Positions 21,915-31,103 of a DNA stretch of 64,000 nt are shown one piece after another. The stretch is from Bordetella genomosp. 12 (GTDB taxonomy: Bacteria > Pseudomonadota > Gammaproteobacteria > Burkholderiales > Burkholderiaceae_B), in the NCBI RefSeq assembly GCF_002261355.1, contig NZ_NEVU01000001.1, positions 310,001 to 374,000 on the forward strand, in the 5' to 3' direction. A model generated the notes under the pieces. That model had not been told where the DNA came from and made no database searches. It worked only from the letters and a program-made list of their open reading frames with translations. Numbering within the stretch: the first letter of the stretch is position 1; each line of letters begins with the position of its first letter. The position numbers and the translations under genes were made by a program.

Positions 21915-23975
21915 ATGTCCACTGATACCCCGATCGGCCACGGCCTGAATCCCGCCCAGAAAGAGGCGGTGCTTTATCTGGACGGCCCCTGCCTGGTCCT
22001 GGCCGGCGCCGGCAGCGGCAAGACGCGCGTCATCACGCAGAAGATTGCCTATCTGCTGCGGGAGTGCGGCTACATGGGACGCAACATCGTGGCGCTGACC
22101 TTCACCAACAAGGCCGCGCGCGAGATGGCCGAGCGGGTCAAGACCCTGGTGGATCGCCAGTTGGCCAAAGGGCTGACGATCAGCACCTTCCACGCCCTGG
22201 GTGTGCGCCTGTTGCGCGAAGAGGCCGCGCACGCCGGGCTCAAGCCGCAATTCTCGATCCTGGATGCCGATGACGCGATGGCCATTATCCAGGATCTGCT
22301 GGCCACGACCGATCGCGGCCGCCTGCGCGAGGTGCAGTCGATTATTTCGCTCTGGAAAAACGGCTTGCTCGAACCGGACGACGCGGCCAAGGTGGCTGTC
22401 ACGCCCGGCGAAGTGGAAGCCGTGGCCGTCTACCGCAGCTATGCCGCGACGCTGGCCGCTTATCAGGCGGTGGATTTCGATGACCTCATCCGCATCCCGG
22501 CCATGCTGCTGGAGCACAACGAAGAGGTCCGCACGCGCTGGCAGAATCGCGTGCGCTATCTGCTGGTCGATGAGTATCAGGACACCAATGTCTGCCAGTA
22601 TCGCCTGGTGCAATTGCTCACGGGCATGCGTTCGCTGTTTACCGCCGTGGGCGACGATGACCAGGCCATTTACGCCTGGCGCGGCGCGACCATCGAAAAC
22701 CTGGCCAAGCTCACGACCGATTATCCCAACCTCAAGCTCATCAAGCTGGAGCAGAACTACCGCTCCGTGCAGCGCATCCTGGCGGCCGCCAACAATGTGA
22801 TCGAGCGCAATCCCAAGCTGTTCGAAAAGAAGCTGTGGTCGGATTTGGGCGCCGGCGAGCCCATCACCGTCAGCCCCATGGATGGCGATGAGCACGAGGC
22901 CGAATCGGTGGCAATGAAAGTGTCGGCGTCGCGCTTTGAGCGCCAGGCGCAGTGGAAGGATTTCGCCATCCTGTACCGCGGCAACCATCAGTCGCGCATT
23001 CTGGAGCAGGCGCTGCGGAATCTGAAGATCCCGTACACCATCTCGGGCGGCCAGAGCTTTTTCGACAAGGCCGAGGTGCGCGACATTCTGGCCTATCTGC
23101 GTCTGGTGGCCAATGACGAGGACGATCCGGCGTTTATCCGTGCCGCCACCACGCCCAAGCGCGGTATCGGCCAGGCCACGCTGCAGACGCTCGGGCAGTA
23201 TGCGGCGCAGCGGGCGATTTCGCTGTTGCAGGCCGCATCCGAAGAGGGGCTGGAGGCGCTGCTGCAACCACGGCAACTCGAGCCGCTGCGCACCTTCGGC
23301 GAGTTCATCCGCCGCATTCAGTGGCGTGCCGGGCGCGGCGCCGACGGCGCCACCACACGCGCGGCCGAGCCGGCCGGGCCGTTGCTGGACGACCTGCTTG
23401 CGGCCATTCAGTACGAGCGTTATCTCTTTGACACGCTGGAAGAGCGTCCGGCCCAGACGCGATGGCAGAACGTGATGGAATTGGTGTCCTGGCTCAAGCG
23501 CAAAGCCGAAGAAGATGGCATGACGCTATTCGAACTGGTGCAGCACGTGGCGCTGGTCACCATGCTGGAGCGCGGCGAAGACGAGGAGCCCGATGCGGTC
23601 AAGCTGTCCACGCTGCATGCGTCCAAGGGGCTGGAGTATCCGCACGTGTATCTGGTCGGCGTGGAGGAAGGCTTGCTGCCCCATGTGGGCCGCGACGAAG
23701 AAGACACTGATCCGGAGAATGCCGCCAACAATCTGGCCACGCGCATTCAGGAAGAGCGCCGTCTCATGTATGTGGGGATCACGCGCGCGCAGCGCAGCCT
23801 GCATCTGAGTTGGTGCCGCAAGCGGCGGCGCGCCCGGGAAGACCGGGTGTGTGAACCCTCGCGCTTTATCGAGGAGATGGGCCTGTCTCAGCCCGGCATC
23901 AAGGAAGACGCGGCCACCGCGGCCTTGAGCCCCAAGGAACGCCTGGGCATGCTCAAGGCCTTGCTGCAGAAATAA
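21915..23975 (+). CDS. rep: ATP-dependent DNA helicase Rep (UvrD family)
   Basis: A 686-residue superfamily-1A 3'-5' helicase that helps replication forks past bound proteins. It has the Q motif LNPAQKEAV, Walker A AGAGSGKTRVI, Walker B VDEYQDTN, motif III GDDDQAIYAWRGA, motif IV LEQNYRS and motif V LSTLHASKGLEYPHVYLVGVEEG. The length and the runs SRILEQALRNLKIPYTISGG and PCLVLAGAGSGKTRVITQKIAYL match E. coli Rep better than UvrD. It lies 42 bases after priA, pairing two fork-rescue enzymes. Confidence 0.92.
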   Translation: MSTDTPIGHGLNPAQKEAVLYLDGPCLVLAGAGSGKTRVITQKIAYLLRECGYMGRNIVALTFTNKAAREMAERVKTLVDRQLAKGLTISTFHALGVRLLREEAAHAGLKPQFSILDADDAMAIIQDLLATTDRGRLREVQSIISLWKNGLLEPDDAAKVAVTPGEVEAVAVYRSYAATLAAYQAVDFDDLIRIPAMLLEHNEEVRTRWQNRVRYLLVDEYQDTNVCQYRLVQLLTGMRSLFTAVGDDDQAIYAWRGATIENLAKLTTDYPNLKLIKLEQNYRSVQRILAAANNVIERNPKLFEKKLWSDLGAGEPITVSPMDGDEHEAESVAMKVSASRFERQAQWKDFAILYRGNHQSRILEQALRNLKIPYTISGGQSFFDKAEVRDILAYLRLVANDEDDPAFIRAATTPKRGIGQATLQTLGQYAAQRAISLLQAASEEGLEALLQPRQLEPLRTFGEFIRRIQWRAGRGADGATTRAAEPAGPLLDDLLAAIQYERYLFDTLEERPAQTRWQNVMELVSWLKRKAEEDGMTLFELVQHVALVTMLERGEDEEPDAVKLSTLHASKGLEYPHVYLVGVEEGLLPHVGRDEEDTDPENAANNLATRIQEERRLMYVGITRAQRSLHLSWCRKRRRAREDRVCEPSRFIEEMGLSQPGIKEDAATAALSPKERLGMLKALLQK

Positions 23976-23996
23976 GCCTGCGGCGGCCGGCGGCGT

Positions 23997-25127
23997 TCAG
24001 GCCAGGTCGCGCAGCAACAAGTGCCAGAACTTCGCGCGCATATCCAGGGTGGAGATCTGGATGTACTCGTGCAGCGTGTGCGCGCCGTCGCCATCGGCGC
24101 CCAGGCCGTCGAGCGTGGGCACGCCCAGCGCGGAGGTGAAGTTGGCATCGCTGCCGCCGCCGGTCATGGGCGCGTCTTCGAGCGGGAAGCCGGCTTCGCT
24201 GGCATAGCCTTGGGCCAGCGCCAGCAGCGCGGCCGATTCGGGCGTCTTGACCATGGGCGGACGGTTCAGCTCGACATCGATATCCAGTTCGACATCGGGG
24301 CCCACGGCGCACAGTTGGCGCATGCGGGCGAGCACGTCCTTGGCCGCGCCCATGTCGGGCACGCGGAAGTCCACCACGCAGCGGCAGTGCGCCGGCACGG
24401 TGTTGGTCACCGTGCCGCCGGCGATGGTGCCGACGCTGACGGTCACGCCGCGCGCGTAGTCGGTCATGTTCTCCAGGGCCAGGATCTGGTGCGCCATTTC
24501 GCGGATGGCGCTGCGGCCTTTCTCGTGCGACATGCCGGCATGGGCCGGCCGGCCCTTGACGCCCAGGCGCAGCATGCCCGTGCCCTTGCGCGCGGTCACG
24601 CATTTGCCGCCGTTGGGGCGTGCCGGTTCGCACACCAGGCCGTACTTGGCCTGCTTGGCCAGACGTTCGATGTGTTCCCGCGAGGCGTGGCTGCCGGTTT
24701 CTTCGTCGGGCACCATCAGAAAGTCTATCGGCAGGCGTGCCGCGCCGGGCTGGGTCAGCCCGCGCAGGCCGGCCAGCGCCAGCACGATGCCGGCTTTCAT
24801 GTCGTAGCTGCCCGGGCCGTAGAGGCGGTCATCCTCGATGCGGCAGGGATTGTCGGCCAGCGTCCCCACAGGGTGGACGGTGTCGATATGGCCGATGATC
24901 AGAATGCCGGGCCGTGTGTCGCCGGGCGCGCGCGTGGTGGCCAGCACCATGGGGCCGACCTCGGCGCCCAGCGAGGTGACTTCCACCTGCATGCCGATGG
25001 CGCGGGCCCGCTCGGCGGCCAGATGCGCCATGGCGGTGATGCCTTCGACGTAATGGGAAGGCGATTCGCACTGCACCCAGGTCTGGATTTCGGCGACGAG
25101 TTCTTGCGTATTCGGAAGCGTGGTCAT
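23997..25127 (-). CDS. M20-family zinc carboxypeptidase (CPG2-like)
   Basis: A 376-residue M20 peptidase, closest in motif pattern to glutamate carboxypeptidase G2. The zinc ligands are visible as GHIDTVHP, the bridging Asp in GSYDMKAGI, the catalytic Glu pair in VPDEETGSHAS and the late His in GDGAHTLHEYIQ. A dimerisation insert (about 175-285) separates the two halves of the catalytic domain. There is no signal peptide, so it acts in the cytoplasm. It is the last gene of the dpp operon, so it plausibly trims imported peptides or N-acyl amino acids. Confidence 0.85.
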   Translation of the reverse strand: MTTLPNTQELVAEIQTWVQCESPSHYVEGITAMAHLAAERARAIGMQVEVTSLGAEVGPMVLATTRAPGDTRPGILIIGHIDTVHPVGTLADNPCRIEDDRLYGPGSYDMKAGIVLALAGLRGLTQPGAARLPIDFLMVPDEETGSHASREHIERLAKQAKYGLVCEPARPNGGKCVTARKGTGMLRLGVKGRPAHAGMSHEKGRSAIREMAHQILALENMTDYARGVTVSVGTIAGGTVTNTVPAHCRCVVDFRVPDMGAAKDVLARMRQLCAVGPDVELDIDVELNRPPMVKTPESAALLALAQGYASEAGFPLEDAPMTGGGSDANFTSALGVPTLDGLGADGDGAHTLHEYIQISTLDMRAKFWHLLLRDLA

Positions 25128-25142
25128 GGCTTGGGAAGGAGC

Positions 25143-26048
25143 TCAGGCGGTGTGATTGCCGGCCAGGGCGGCCAGCGTGGCGGCGTCGGGCATGCTGCCG
25201 TCGAACCAGAGGTTGGCGGCAACGGCGGACATGGCGCGTCCATCATGGCCGATTCCGGGCACCGTCTGCAAGTGCCAGGCAAAAGGCAGGCCGCGGCGTT
25301 CGGCTTCCTGGCGGCCCGCTTCGTAGTAGTGGTGGGCGCGCGCATAGCGATGCGGCCCTTGGCGCAGCGCCTCGGGCTGGCTGGGCAGATTGGGGTCATC
25401 GGTGGCGATGTCCTGATCGCCGGCCAGGATGATCATGGGATAGGCGAGCAGCCGGGCCAGATGCTGTTCGGTCAGGCCCACGCCGCCCATGCCTTCGGGG
25501 TAAGGCAGATCCAGGGTGGGCAGGGTGTACCAGCCCGGGTTGCCCGCGATCACGCCCGCAAACGCCTCGGAAGGCTGGCTGCTCATGAGACGGTGCACGA
25601 ACTGCCCGCCGGCCGAATGGCCGAAGAGGTAGACGGGCTTGCACACCGATATCTCGGAGGCCGCCAGATCCTTGAGCACGCGCCCGACCAGGGCGTAGGT
25701 CCAACCGTCGACGTGGCGCGGGTTGCCCGAAGGCGTGAACACGCGGCCGTTGTTGTAGCTGTCCACGCCGGGCCAGATCTCGTTGGAGAACGTCGGCGCG
25801 ATGATGAGCAGGCGGTGTTTGTCGGCCGCCGGGATCCAGAAGTCGCGGTAGTCGTCACCGTTGCGCAGCACGCCGTGCTGGACGATGACCACCGGGTCTT
25901 CCGGCGTATAGCCGTAGGGGCGGTAGGTGTTGAGCGTAAAGGGACGATCGGCGTTGCGGTCGTCATCCACATAGATGAAGCTGTTGCGGCCCGCATGGCC
26001 CAGTTCGATGGCCATGCGGTCGGCGTTGCTCAGTTCGGCGGGTTTCAT
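25143..26048 (-). CDS. Alpha/beta-hydrolase fold esterase/peptidase-like protein
   Basis: A 301-residue alpha/beta hydrolase with the nucleophile elbow GHSAGG (about residue 160) and an oxyanion-side VVIVQHGVLRNGDDYRDFW near residue 60. A candidate acid in GDQDIATDD and a candidate His in VPGIGHDGRAM complete a possible Ser-Asp-His triad. No signal peptide is seen. It lies between dppF (2 bases downstream of it in transcription order) and the M20 peptidase, so it probably processes the imported substrate. The specific substrate is unknown. Confidence 0.75.
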   Translation of the reverse strand: MKPAELSNADRMAIELGHAGRNSFIYVDDDRNADRPFTLNTYRPYGYTPEDPVVIVQHGVLRNGDDYRDFWIPAADKHRLLIIAPTFSNEIWPGVDSYNNGRVFTPSGNPRHVDGWTYALVGRVLKDLAASEISVCKPVYLFGHSAGGQFVHRLMSSQPSEAFAGVIAGNPGWYTLPTLDLPYPEGMGGVGLTEQHLARLLAYPMIILAGDQDIATDDPNLPSQPEALRQGPHRYARAHHYYEAGRQEAERRGLPFAWHLQTVPGIGHDGRAMSAVAANLWFDGSMPDAATLAALAGNHTA

Positions 26049-26050
26049 GA

Positions 26051-27061
26051 TCAGGCGGCGTTGTCGTTGAGATGGCAGGCCGAGATATGGCCTGCGGCGA
26101 TGGTCTTGAGCTCGGGGGCTTCTTCTTTGCAGCGCGGCATGGCCTGCGGGCAGCGCGGATGAAAGGTACAGCCCGAGGGCGGATTCAGCGGTGACGGGAT
26201 CTCGCCGCGAATGGGCGTGAACTTGCGCCCACGCCGTTCGACATCCGGCACTTCGGCCATCAGGGCCTGGGTGTAGGGATGGTTGGGGTGCGCGAAGATC
26301 TCCGAAGCCTTGGCCTGTTCGACGATCTTGCCCAGATACATGATGGCGACCCGGTCGGAGATGTGGCGCACCACGCCCAGGTCATGGCTGATGAACAGAT
26401 AGGTAAAACCGTGCTGCTCGCGCAAGTCCATGAACAGGTTGATGACCTGAGCCTGGATGGACACATCCAGCGCGGCCACCGGCTCGTCGCACACCAGAAA
26501 TTTCGGCGCGACCAGCAACGCGCGCGCGATGCCGATGCGCTGGCGCTGTCCGCCCGATATCTGATGCGGAAAGCGATCGCGGTACTCGCGGTCCAGGCCG
26601 ACTTCGGCCAGCGCGCGATCCACGCGCTGCGGGATGTCGGCCGCCGGCGCCAGCTTGTGCACCTTGAGCGCTTCGCCCAGGATCTGGCGCAGGCGCTGGC
26701 GCGGATTGAGCGAGGCCTGCGGGTCCTGGAAGATCATCTGCACGCCCAGCGTGTAGGCCAGCTTGTCGGCGTTCTGCAGGCTGCTCACCTCGCGGCCCTG
26801 GTAATACAGCTCGCCGGAGCTCTGGTGATGCAGCCCGGCCACCACGCGGCCGAGCGTCGATTTGCCGCAGCCGGACTCGCCCACCAGGCCCACGACTTCG
26901 CCGCGCGCCACCGATAGCGACACGCCGTTGACGGCATGCACCGTGCGGCGGTCGATGGGTTTGCCGGCCAGCGCAAGCAGGCGTTGCGCGATGTCCGGGC
27001 GGTTCTCAAAGCGCTTGTGGACGTCGCGCAGTTCGATAACAGGGGTGTCGGTCTGGGTCAT
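26051..27061 (-). CDS. dppF: Oligopeptide/dipeptide ABC transporter ATPase (DppF type)
   Basis: A 336-residue ATPase subunit of a peptide ABC importer. Walker A is GESGCGKST, the signature is ISGGQRQRIGIARAL and Walker B is FLVCDEPVAALDVS. The C-terminal oligopeptide-type extension has CTFHPRCPQAMPRCKEEAPEL, with the Cys spacing that can bind an Fe-S cluster. It overlaps dppD by 4 bases (26 kb operon). Confidence 0.93.
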   Translation of the reverse strand: MTQTDTPVIELRDVHKRFENRPDIAQRLLALAGKPIDRRTVHAVNGVSLSVARGEVVGLVGESGCGKSTLGRVVAGLHHQSSGELYYQGREVSSLQNADKLAYTLGVQMIFQDPQASLNPRQRLRQILGEALKVHKLAPAADIPQRVDRALAEVGLDREYRDRFPHQISGGQRQRIGIARALLVAPKFLVCDEPVAALDVSIQAQVINLFMDLREQHGFTYLFISHDLGVVRHISDRVAIMYLGKIVEQAKASEIFAHPNHPYTQALMAEVPDVERRGRKFTPIRGEIPSPLNPPSGCTFHPRCPQAMPRCKEEAPELKTIAAGHISACHLNDNAA

Positions 27062-28035
27062 GCGGCCTCGCGGGCAATCGGTACATAGCAGCGGTAGCTG
27101 CGCGGCCCTTCCTGGGTGGCGGCGGGCGGCTGCTCGGTGCAGCGGGGAATCACGTTCGGACAGCGGGGTCGGAAAGCACAGCCCGAGGGCCGCGCCGACA
27201 GGCTGGGCGCCATGCCGTTGATCTGGTGCAGGCGGCTGCCCGGCATGGATTGGGCCGGCATCGAGTCCAGCAGCCCGCGCGTGTAGGGATGGCGCGGCGC
27301 ATCCAGGATGTCGTTGACCGGGCCGGCCTCGACGATGCGCCCCGCATACATGACGGCCACTTTGTCCGCCAACTCGGCCACCACGCCCAGATCGTGGGTG
27401 ATCCAGATGAGGGCCGTCTTGTGCTCGCGGCAGATTTCCTGCATGCGATAGAGGATCTGGCCCTGGATGGTGACATCCAGCGCCGTGGTGGGTTCGTCAC
27501 AGATGATGAGGTCCGGACGATTGAGCATGGCGATGGCGATGGCCACGCGCTGGCGCATGCCGCCGGAGAATTCGTGCGGATAGGCGTTGAGGCGCTTTTC
27601 GGGCGCGGGGATGCCCACCATGGCCAGCGCCTCGCGGCACCGCTCCAGCGCCTGTTGCCGCGAGACGTTCTCGTGCGTGAGGATGGCTTCCATCATCTGT
27701 TCGCCGACCTTGAGCACCGGGTTGAGCGTCATGAGCGGATCCTGGAAGATCATGGCGATGCGGTTGCCGCGCAACTGGCGCATCTGTTCTTCGCTCAGTT
27801 TGCGCAGATCCTTGCCCTTGAAGCGGATCTCGCCGGCCACGACTTCCCCGGGCGGGTCGATCAGCCCCAGCAAAGAGAAGCCGGTGACGGATTTGCCGGA
27901 GCCGGATTCGCCCACCAGCCCCACGATCTCGCCGCGCTTGACGGTGAGGTCCACGCCGTCGACGGCCGGCCAGGCGCCGGCTTCGGTGTGAAATGCGGTG
28001 CGCAGACCGCGCACCTCGAGAATAGTGTCGCTCAT
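27058..28035 (-). CDS. dppD: Oligopeptide/dipeptide ABC transporter ATPase (DppD type)
   Basis: A 325-residue partner ATPase of the peptide importer. Walker A is [10 protein letters not shown], the signature [15 protein letters not shown] and Walker [14 protein letters not shown]. The C-terminal [19 protein letters not shown] extension is typical of Dpp/Opp ATPases. It overlaps both dppC (28032-28035) and dppF (27058-27061) by 4 bases, indicating translational coupling. Confidence 0.93.
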   Translation of the reverse strand: MSDTILEVRGLRTAFHTEAGAWPAVDGVDLTVKRGEIVGLVGESGSGKSVTGFSLLGLIDPPGEVVAGEIRFKGKDLRKLSEEQMRQLRGNRIAMIFQDPLMTLNPVLKVGEQMMEAILTHENVSRQQALERCREALAMVGIPAPEKRLNAYPHEFSGGMRQRVAIAIAMLNRPDLIICDEPTTALDVTIQGQILYRMQEICREHKTALIWITHDLGVVAELADKVAVMYAGRIVEAGPVNDILDAPRHPYTRGLLDSMPAQSMPGSRLHQINGMAPSLSARPSGCAFRPRCPNVIPRCTEQPPAATQEGPRSYRCYVPIAREAA

Positions 28036-28952
28036 GCTCGTCGCGGGTCCAGGCTTTCACGCAGGCGGTCGCCCACGATGTTGATGGTCAGGATGAGGAT
28101 CAGCAGGGCCAGGCCCGGAAAGAGGCTGATCCAGTAGTCGCCGGACAGCAGGTACTGAAAGCCGTTGGCGATGAGCAGACCCAGCGACGGCTCGGTCACC
28201 GGCACGCCCACGCCCAGGAAGGACAGCGTGGCCTCCAGCACGATGGCGTTGGCGATCTGGATGGTGGCGAACACCATCACCGGCCCCATGCAGTTGGGCA
28301 GCAGGTGAAACAGCATGATGCGCCAGGCCGGGAAACCCAGGTTGGCGGCCGCTTCCACGTACTCTTTGCGCCGCTCTTGCAGGGCGCGGCCGCGCATGAT
28401 GCGGGCGTAGTGGGCCCATTGCACGATCACCAGCGCCAGGATCACCTTGTCCACGCCGCGGCCCATCATGGCCAGCAGCACCAGGGCCACCAGAATGGTC
28501 GGAAAGCCCAGGATGAAATCGACCAGCCGCATCAGCACGGCGTCGATGATGCCGCCGGTGTAGGCCGCCACCAGGCCCACCAGACTGCCGATGGCCGTGG
28601 CCAGCGCCACGGCGCTCAGGCCCACGAAGAGGCTGATGCGCAGGCCGTAGAGAATGGCGCTGAGCATGTCACGGCCCTGGTCATCGGTGCCCAGCCAGTA
28701 AATGCCGCCATCCATCATGGGCGAGCGTGGCGGCAGGCGTCCGTCGAGCAGGTTGAGGTTGGCCAGATCGTAGGGGTTCTGCGGCGCGAAGAACGGCGCA
28801 ATCAGCACGATGGCGATGAGGATGAACAGCGCAAACGCCGAGCCGCGCAGCGTCGGGCGGCTGCGCAGCTTCTTCAGGATCTGGGCGCGGCGCGGGGTTT
28901 CGGCCAGGGGCGGAACCGTGCGCGTGCGGCCATTGCTGGAAGGGGTTGCCAT
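28032..28952 (-). CDS. dppC: Peptide ABC transporter permease (DppC type)
   Basis: A 306-residue permease with about six membrane segments (first is SAFALFILIAIVLIAPFFAP) and the EAA-like loop EAAANLGFPAWRIMLFHLLPN. The frame stays open far upstream to 29471, but that part only shadows dppB; the start at 28952 (MATPSSNG) places this gene 8 bases after the dppB stop and gives the normal family length. Confidence 0.92.
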   Translation of the reverse strand: MATPSSNGRTRTVPPLAETPRRAQILKKLRSRPTLRGSAFALFILIAIVLIAPFFAPQNPYDLANLNLLDGRLPPRSPMMDGGIYWLGTDDQGRDMLSAILYGLRISLFVGLSAVALATAIGSLVGLVAAYTGGIIDAVLMRLVDFILGFPTILVALVLLAMMGRGVDKVILALVIVQWAHYARIMRGRALQERRKEYVEAAANLGFPAWRIMLFHLLPNCMGPVMVFATIQIANAIVLEATLSFLGVGVPVTEPSLGLLIANGFQYLLSGDYWISLFPGLALLILILTINIVGDRLRESLDPRRA

Positions 28953-28960
28953 GGCGGACC

Positions 28961-29938
28961 TTATTGGGCGGGGGCGACCAGCTGCACGCGCGGATCGAGC
29001 GCGGCGTACATGATGTCGACGATGAGATTGATGATGACGAAGATCAGCGTGACCAGCATCACGTAGGCGACCACCACGGGGCGGTCGAGCTGGTAGACGC
29101 TGTCGATCAGCAGCTTGCCCATGCCCGGCCAGGCGAACACGGTTTCGGTGATGGTCGAGTAGGCGATCAGTTGGCCGAACTCCATGCCGATCACGGTTAC
29201 CACCGGGATGAGGATGTTGCGCAGGATATGGCGGCGCACGATGCGTCCGGGCTTGATGCCCTTGGCGCGCGCGAATTTGACGTACTCCTGCGACTGGGCC
29301 TCGGCCACGCCGCTGGCCGTCATGCGCAGCACCAGGGCGATATTGGCCAGGCCCAGGTTGATGGCGGGCATGATCACGTGCGCCCAGCCGTTGGCCGTGA
29401 GCAAGGAGAACGGGATGCCCAGCACGGTGACCGTGGCGCCGCGTCCGGAGGCCGGCAGCCAGCCCAGCCACACGGAAAACAGCAGGATGAGCATCATGCC
29501 CTGCCAGAAGTTCGGCAGCGAAAAGCCCAGCACCGAGGTGGCCATGATGCCGCGACCCAGCGGCTCATCGCGATACAGGCCGGCGACCAGCCCCATCGGA
29601 ATGCCGACAATACAGGTCAGGGTGATGGCCACCAGCACCAGTTCGAAGGTGGCCGGCATGCGCTGGACGATGAGTTCGATGGCGGGGATGCCGTGCACGA
29701 AGGACGTGCCCAGATCGCCATGCAGGGCGCGCCACAGGAAGTTGAGGTACTGCTGCCACACCGGCAGGTCCAGCCCCAGGCGCGTGATCATCGCCTGGCG
29801 CGCTTCCATGCTGGCTTCGGGGCTGACCAGCAGTTCGATCGGGTCGCCCACGGCGTAGACCGCCAGGAAGACGACGAGCGATACCGCCAGCAGAACAAAC
29901 AGGCTCTGTATCAGCCTGCGCAGGATAAACAAGGCCAC
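28961..29938 (-). CDS. dppB: Peptide ABC transporter permease (DppB type)
   Basis: A 325-residue permease with the N-terminal membrane helix FILRRLIQSLFVLLAVSLVVFL and about six further hydrophobic segments. The ATPase-contact loop reads KFARAKGIKPGRIVRRHILRN. Order and spacing with dppC, dppD and dppF are those of a Dpp/Opp importer. Confidence 0.93.
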   Translation of the reverse strand: MALFILRRLIQSLFVLLAVSLVVFLAVYAVGDPIELLVSPEASMEARQAMITRLGLDLPVWQQYLNFLWRALHGDLGTSFVHGIPAIELIVQRMPATFELVLVAITLTCIVGIPMGLVAGLYRDEPLGRGIMATSVLGFSLPNFWQGMMLILLFSVWLGWLPASGRGATVTVLGIPFSLLTANGWAHVIMPAINLGLANIALVLRMTASGVAEAQSQEYVKFARAKGIKPGRIVRRHILRNILIPVVTVIGMEFGQLIAYSTITETVFAWPGMGKLLIDSVYQLDRPVVVAYVMLVTLIFVIINLIVDIMYAALDPRVQLVAPAQ

Positions 29939-30007
29939 GTTTCGATTTCCTTGGTGGTCTCAGTGAAAGATACGCTCTGAGGAGCGATCACAGAATAAAG
30001 CCTGGCC

Positions 30008-30964
30008 TCAGGCCAGCGGCCGGGCCAGCCGCAAGACCGTCACGCCGGGGCGCAGATTGGCCAGCGACGGCATGATGAGCACGCAGTTGTCATAGGGGGT
30101 GGTCACGGCTTGGCCATCGGACCAGCCGATCACGGTGCCGGCCTGCGGCAGTTTCTCCATCCCTTTCCAGGGGTGGGCGAAACGAAAGTCTGTGCTGCGC
30201 GCCGCCACGGCGTCGGTGACGCGCAAGGCCTGCGGGGCGCTGGCGGCAGGCCGCAGCCACTTGGCCGGGACATCGGCCGCGCCGACGATTTCCGAAGCCA
30301 GCAGAAAGCGCGCCATGATATCCAGGGCGACCGCCGCGCTGGCCGTGGCGCCGTGAAAGCCGCATTCGATGAGCAGCGAGCGGCTCTGCGGGTCGCCGTC
30401 GGGGGCGAAGCGGCCATAGTCGCGCAGGCGCACGCCGGCGGCATGGCCGGCATCCGAGACGATGTAGGCCGGATTGCCGAGCGCGCGCGCCAGGGCGACA
30501 TTGCGCGGGGCCAGGCCGCTGAGTTGCAGCGGCTCGTTGGCGTTGCTCATGGAGTGGAAGTCAAGCAGCCAGTCGGCCCGCTCCACCCAGGGCAGCAGCT
30601 CACGCGCGCGCTGGCGCTCCAGACTGTCGCCGGCGGCCAGTTTGTCGGCGCTCCAGACCCGGTTCATGTCTTCGTCGACAAAACGCGAGCGGGCATAGTC
30701 CGCCGGATCGAAGCGATCGAAGGCCGCCAGATTACAGAAGGCCAGCGTGAGGCTGCCGCGCCGCGGCGCCAGCCCGCTGGCCAGCAGCATTTTCAGGGCC
30801 CAGGCGCCGCACAGCTCATTGCCGTGGATCAGCGCGGTCAGCAGAACCTGTCTGCCGGGCCGTCCGGAATCGAAGTGCCAGACACCTGGTGTGCCGGTAT
30901 TGCCGGCACGTTCGTCGTCCAGGTTTGGACGCGCTAATTCAAAGGGTCTAGTGGGAAGGGACAT
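30008..30964 (-). CDS. Succinylglutamate desuccinylase/aspartoacylase-family zinc hydrolase
   Basis: A 318-residue M14-like zinc enzyme that removes an acyl group from an N-acyl amino acid. The zinc-binding HxxE motif is in LIHGNELCGAWAL (about residue 50), the second zinc His in LLDFHSMSN (about 160), and the catalytic Glu in LLIECGFHG. It sits between dppA and dppB inside the peptide-import operon, so an N-acyl amino acid or peptide may be the cargo. The exact substrate is not determined. Confidence 0.82.
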   Translation of the reverse strand: MSLPTRPFELARPNLDDERAGNTGTPGVWHFDSGRPGRQVLLTALIHGNELCGAWALKMLLASGLAPRRGSLTLAFCNLAAFDRFDPADYARSRFVDEDMNRVWSADKLAAGDSLERQRARELLPWVERADWLLDFHSMSNANEPLQLSGLAPRNVALARALGNPAYIVSDAGHAAGVRLRDYGRFAPDGDPQSRSLLIECGFHGATASAAVALDIMARFLLASEIVGAADVPAKWLRPAASAPQALRVTDAVAARSTDFRFAHPWKGMEKLPQAGTVIGWSDGQAVTTPYDNCVLIMPSLANLRPGVTVLRLARPLA

Positions 30965-31029
30965 GGCAACTCCGGAACGCGGGGCAGATTGTATAGGGGT
31001 TACAAATCTGTCCGTCCAGAAAGGAACAA

Positions 31030-31052
31030 GGGCGCCGCCTATGGCGACGCCC
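31030..31052 (-). terminator. Hairpin after dppA, probable partial terminator
   Basis: A 10-bp stem with one mismatch (GGGCGTCGCC / GGCGGCGCCC) and a 3-base loop. On the minus strand it is followed by a T-rich stretch (TTGTTCCTTTCT). Its position between dppA and the rest of the operon fits the usual excess of binding protein over membrane subunits. Confidence 0.5.
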
Positions 31053-31103
31053 TCGGGCGGGTCAGTGTCCCTTGTGAGGAAACCGCACCCGGATCATGAC
31101 AGT

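Noticed and set aside
20133-23276. 1047-residue minus-strand frame opposite priA and rep
   Set aside because: It spans two well-supported helicase genes on the other strand and shows only composition-driven Arg/Ala/Gln-rich sequence.
28953-29471. N-terminal extension of the dppC frame
   Set aside because: This part overlaps dppB in another frame; the family-typical DppC start is at 28952.
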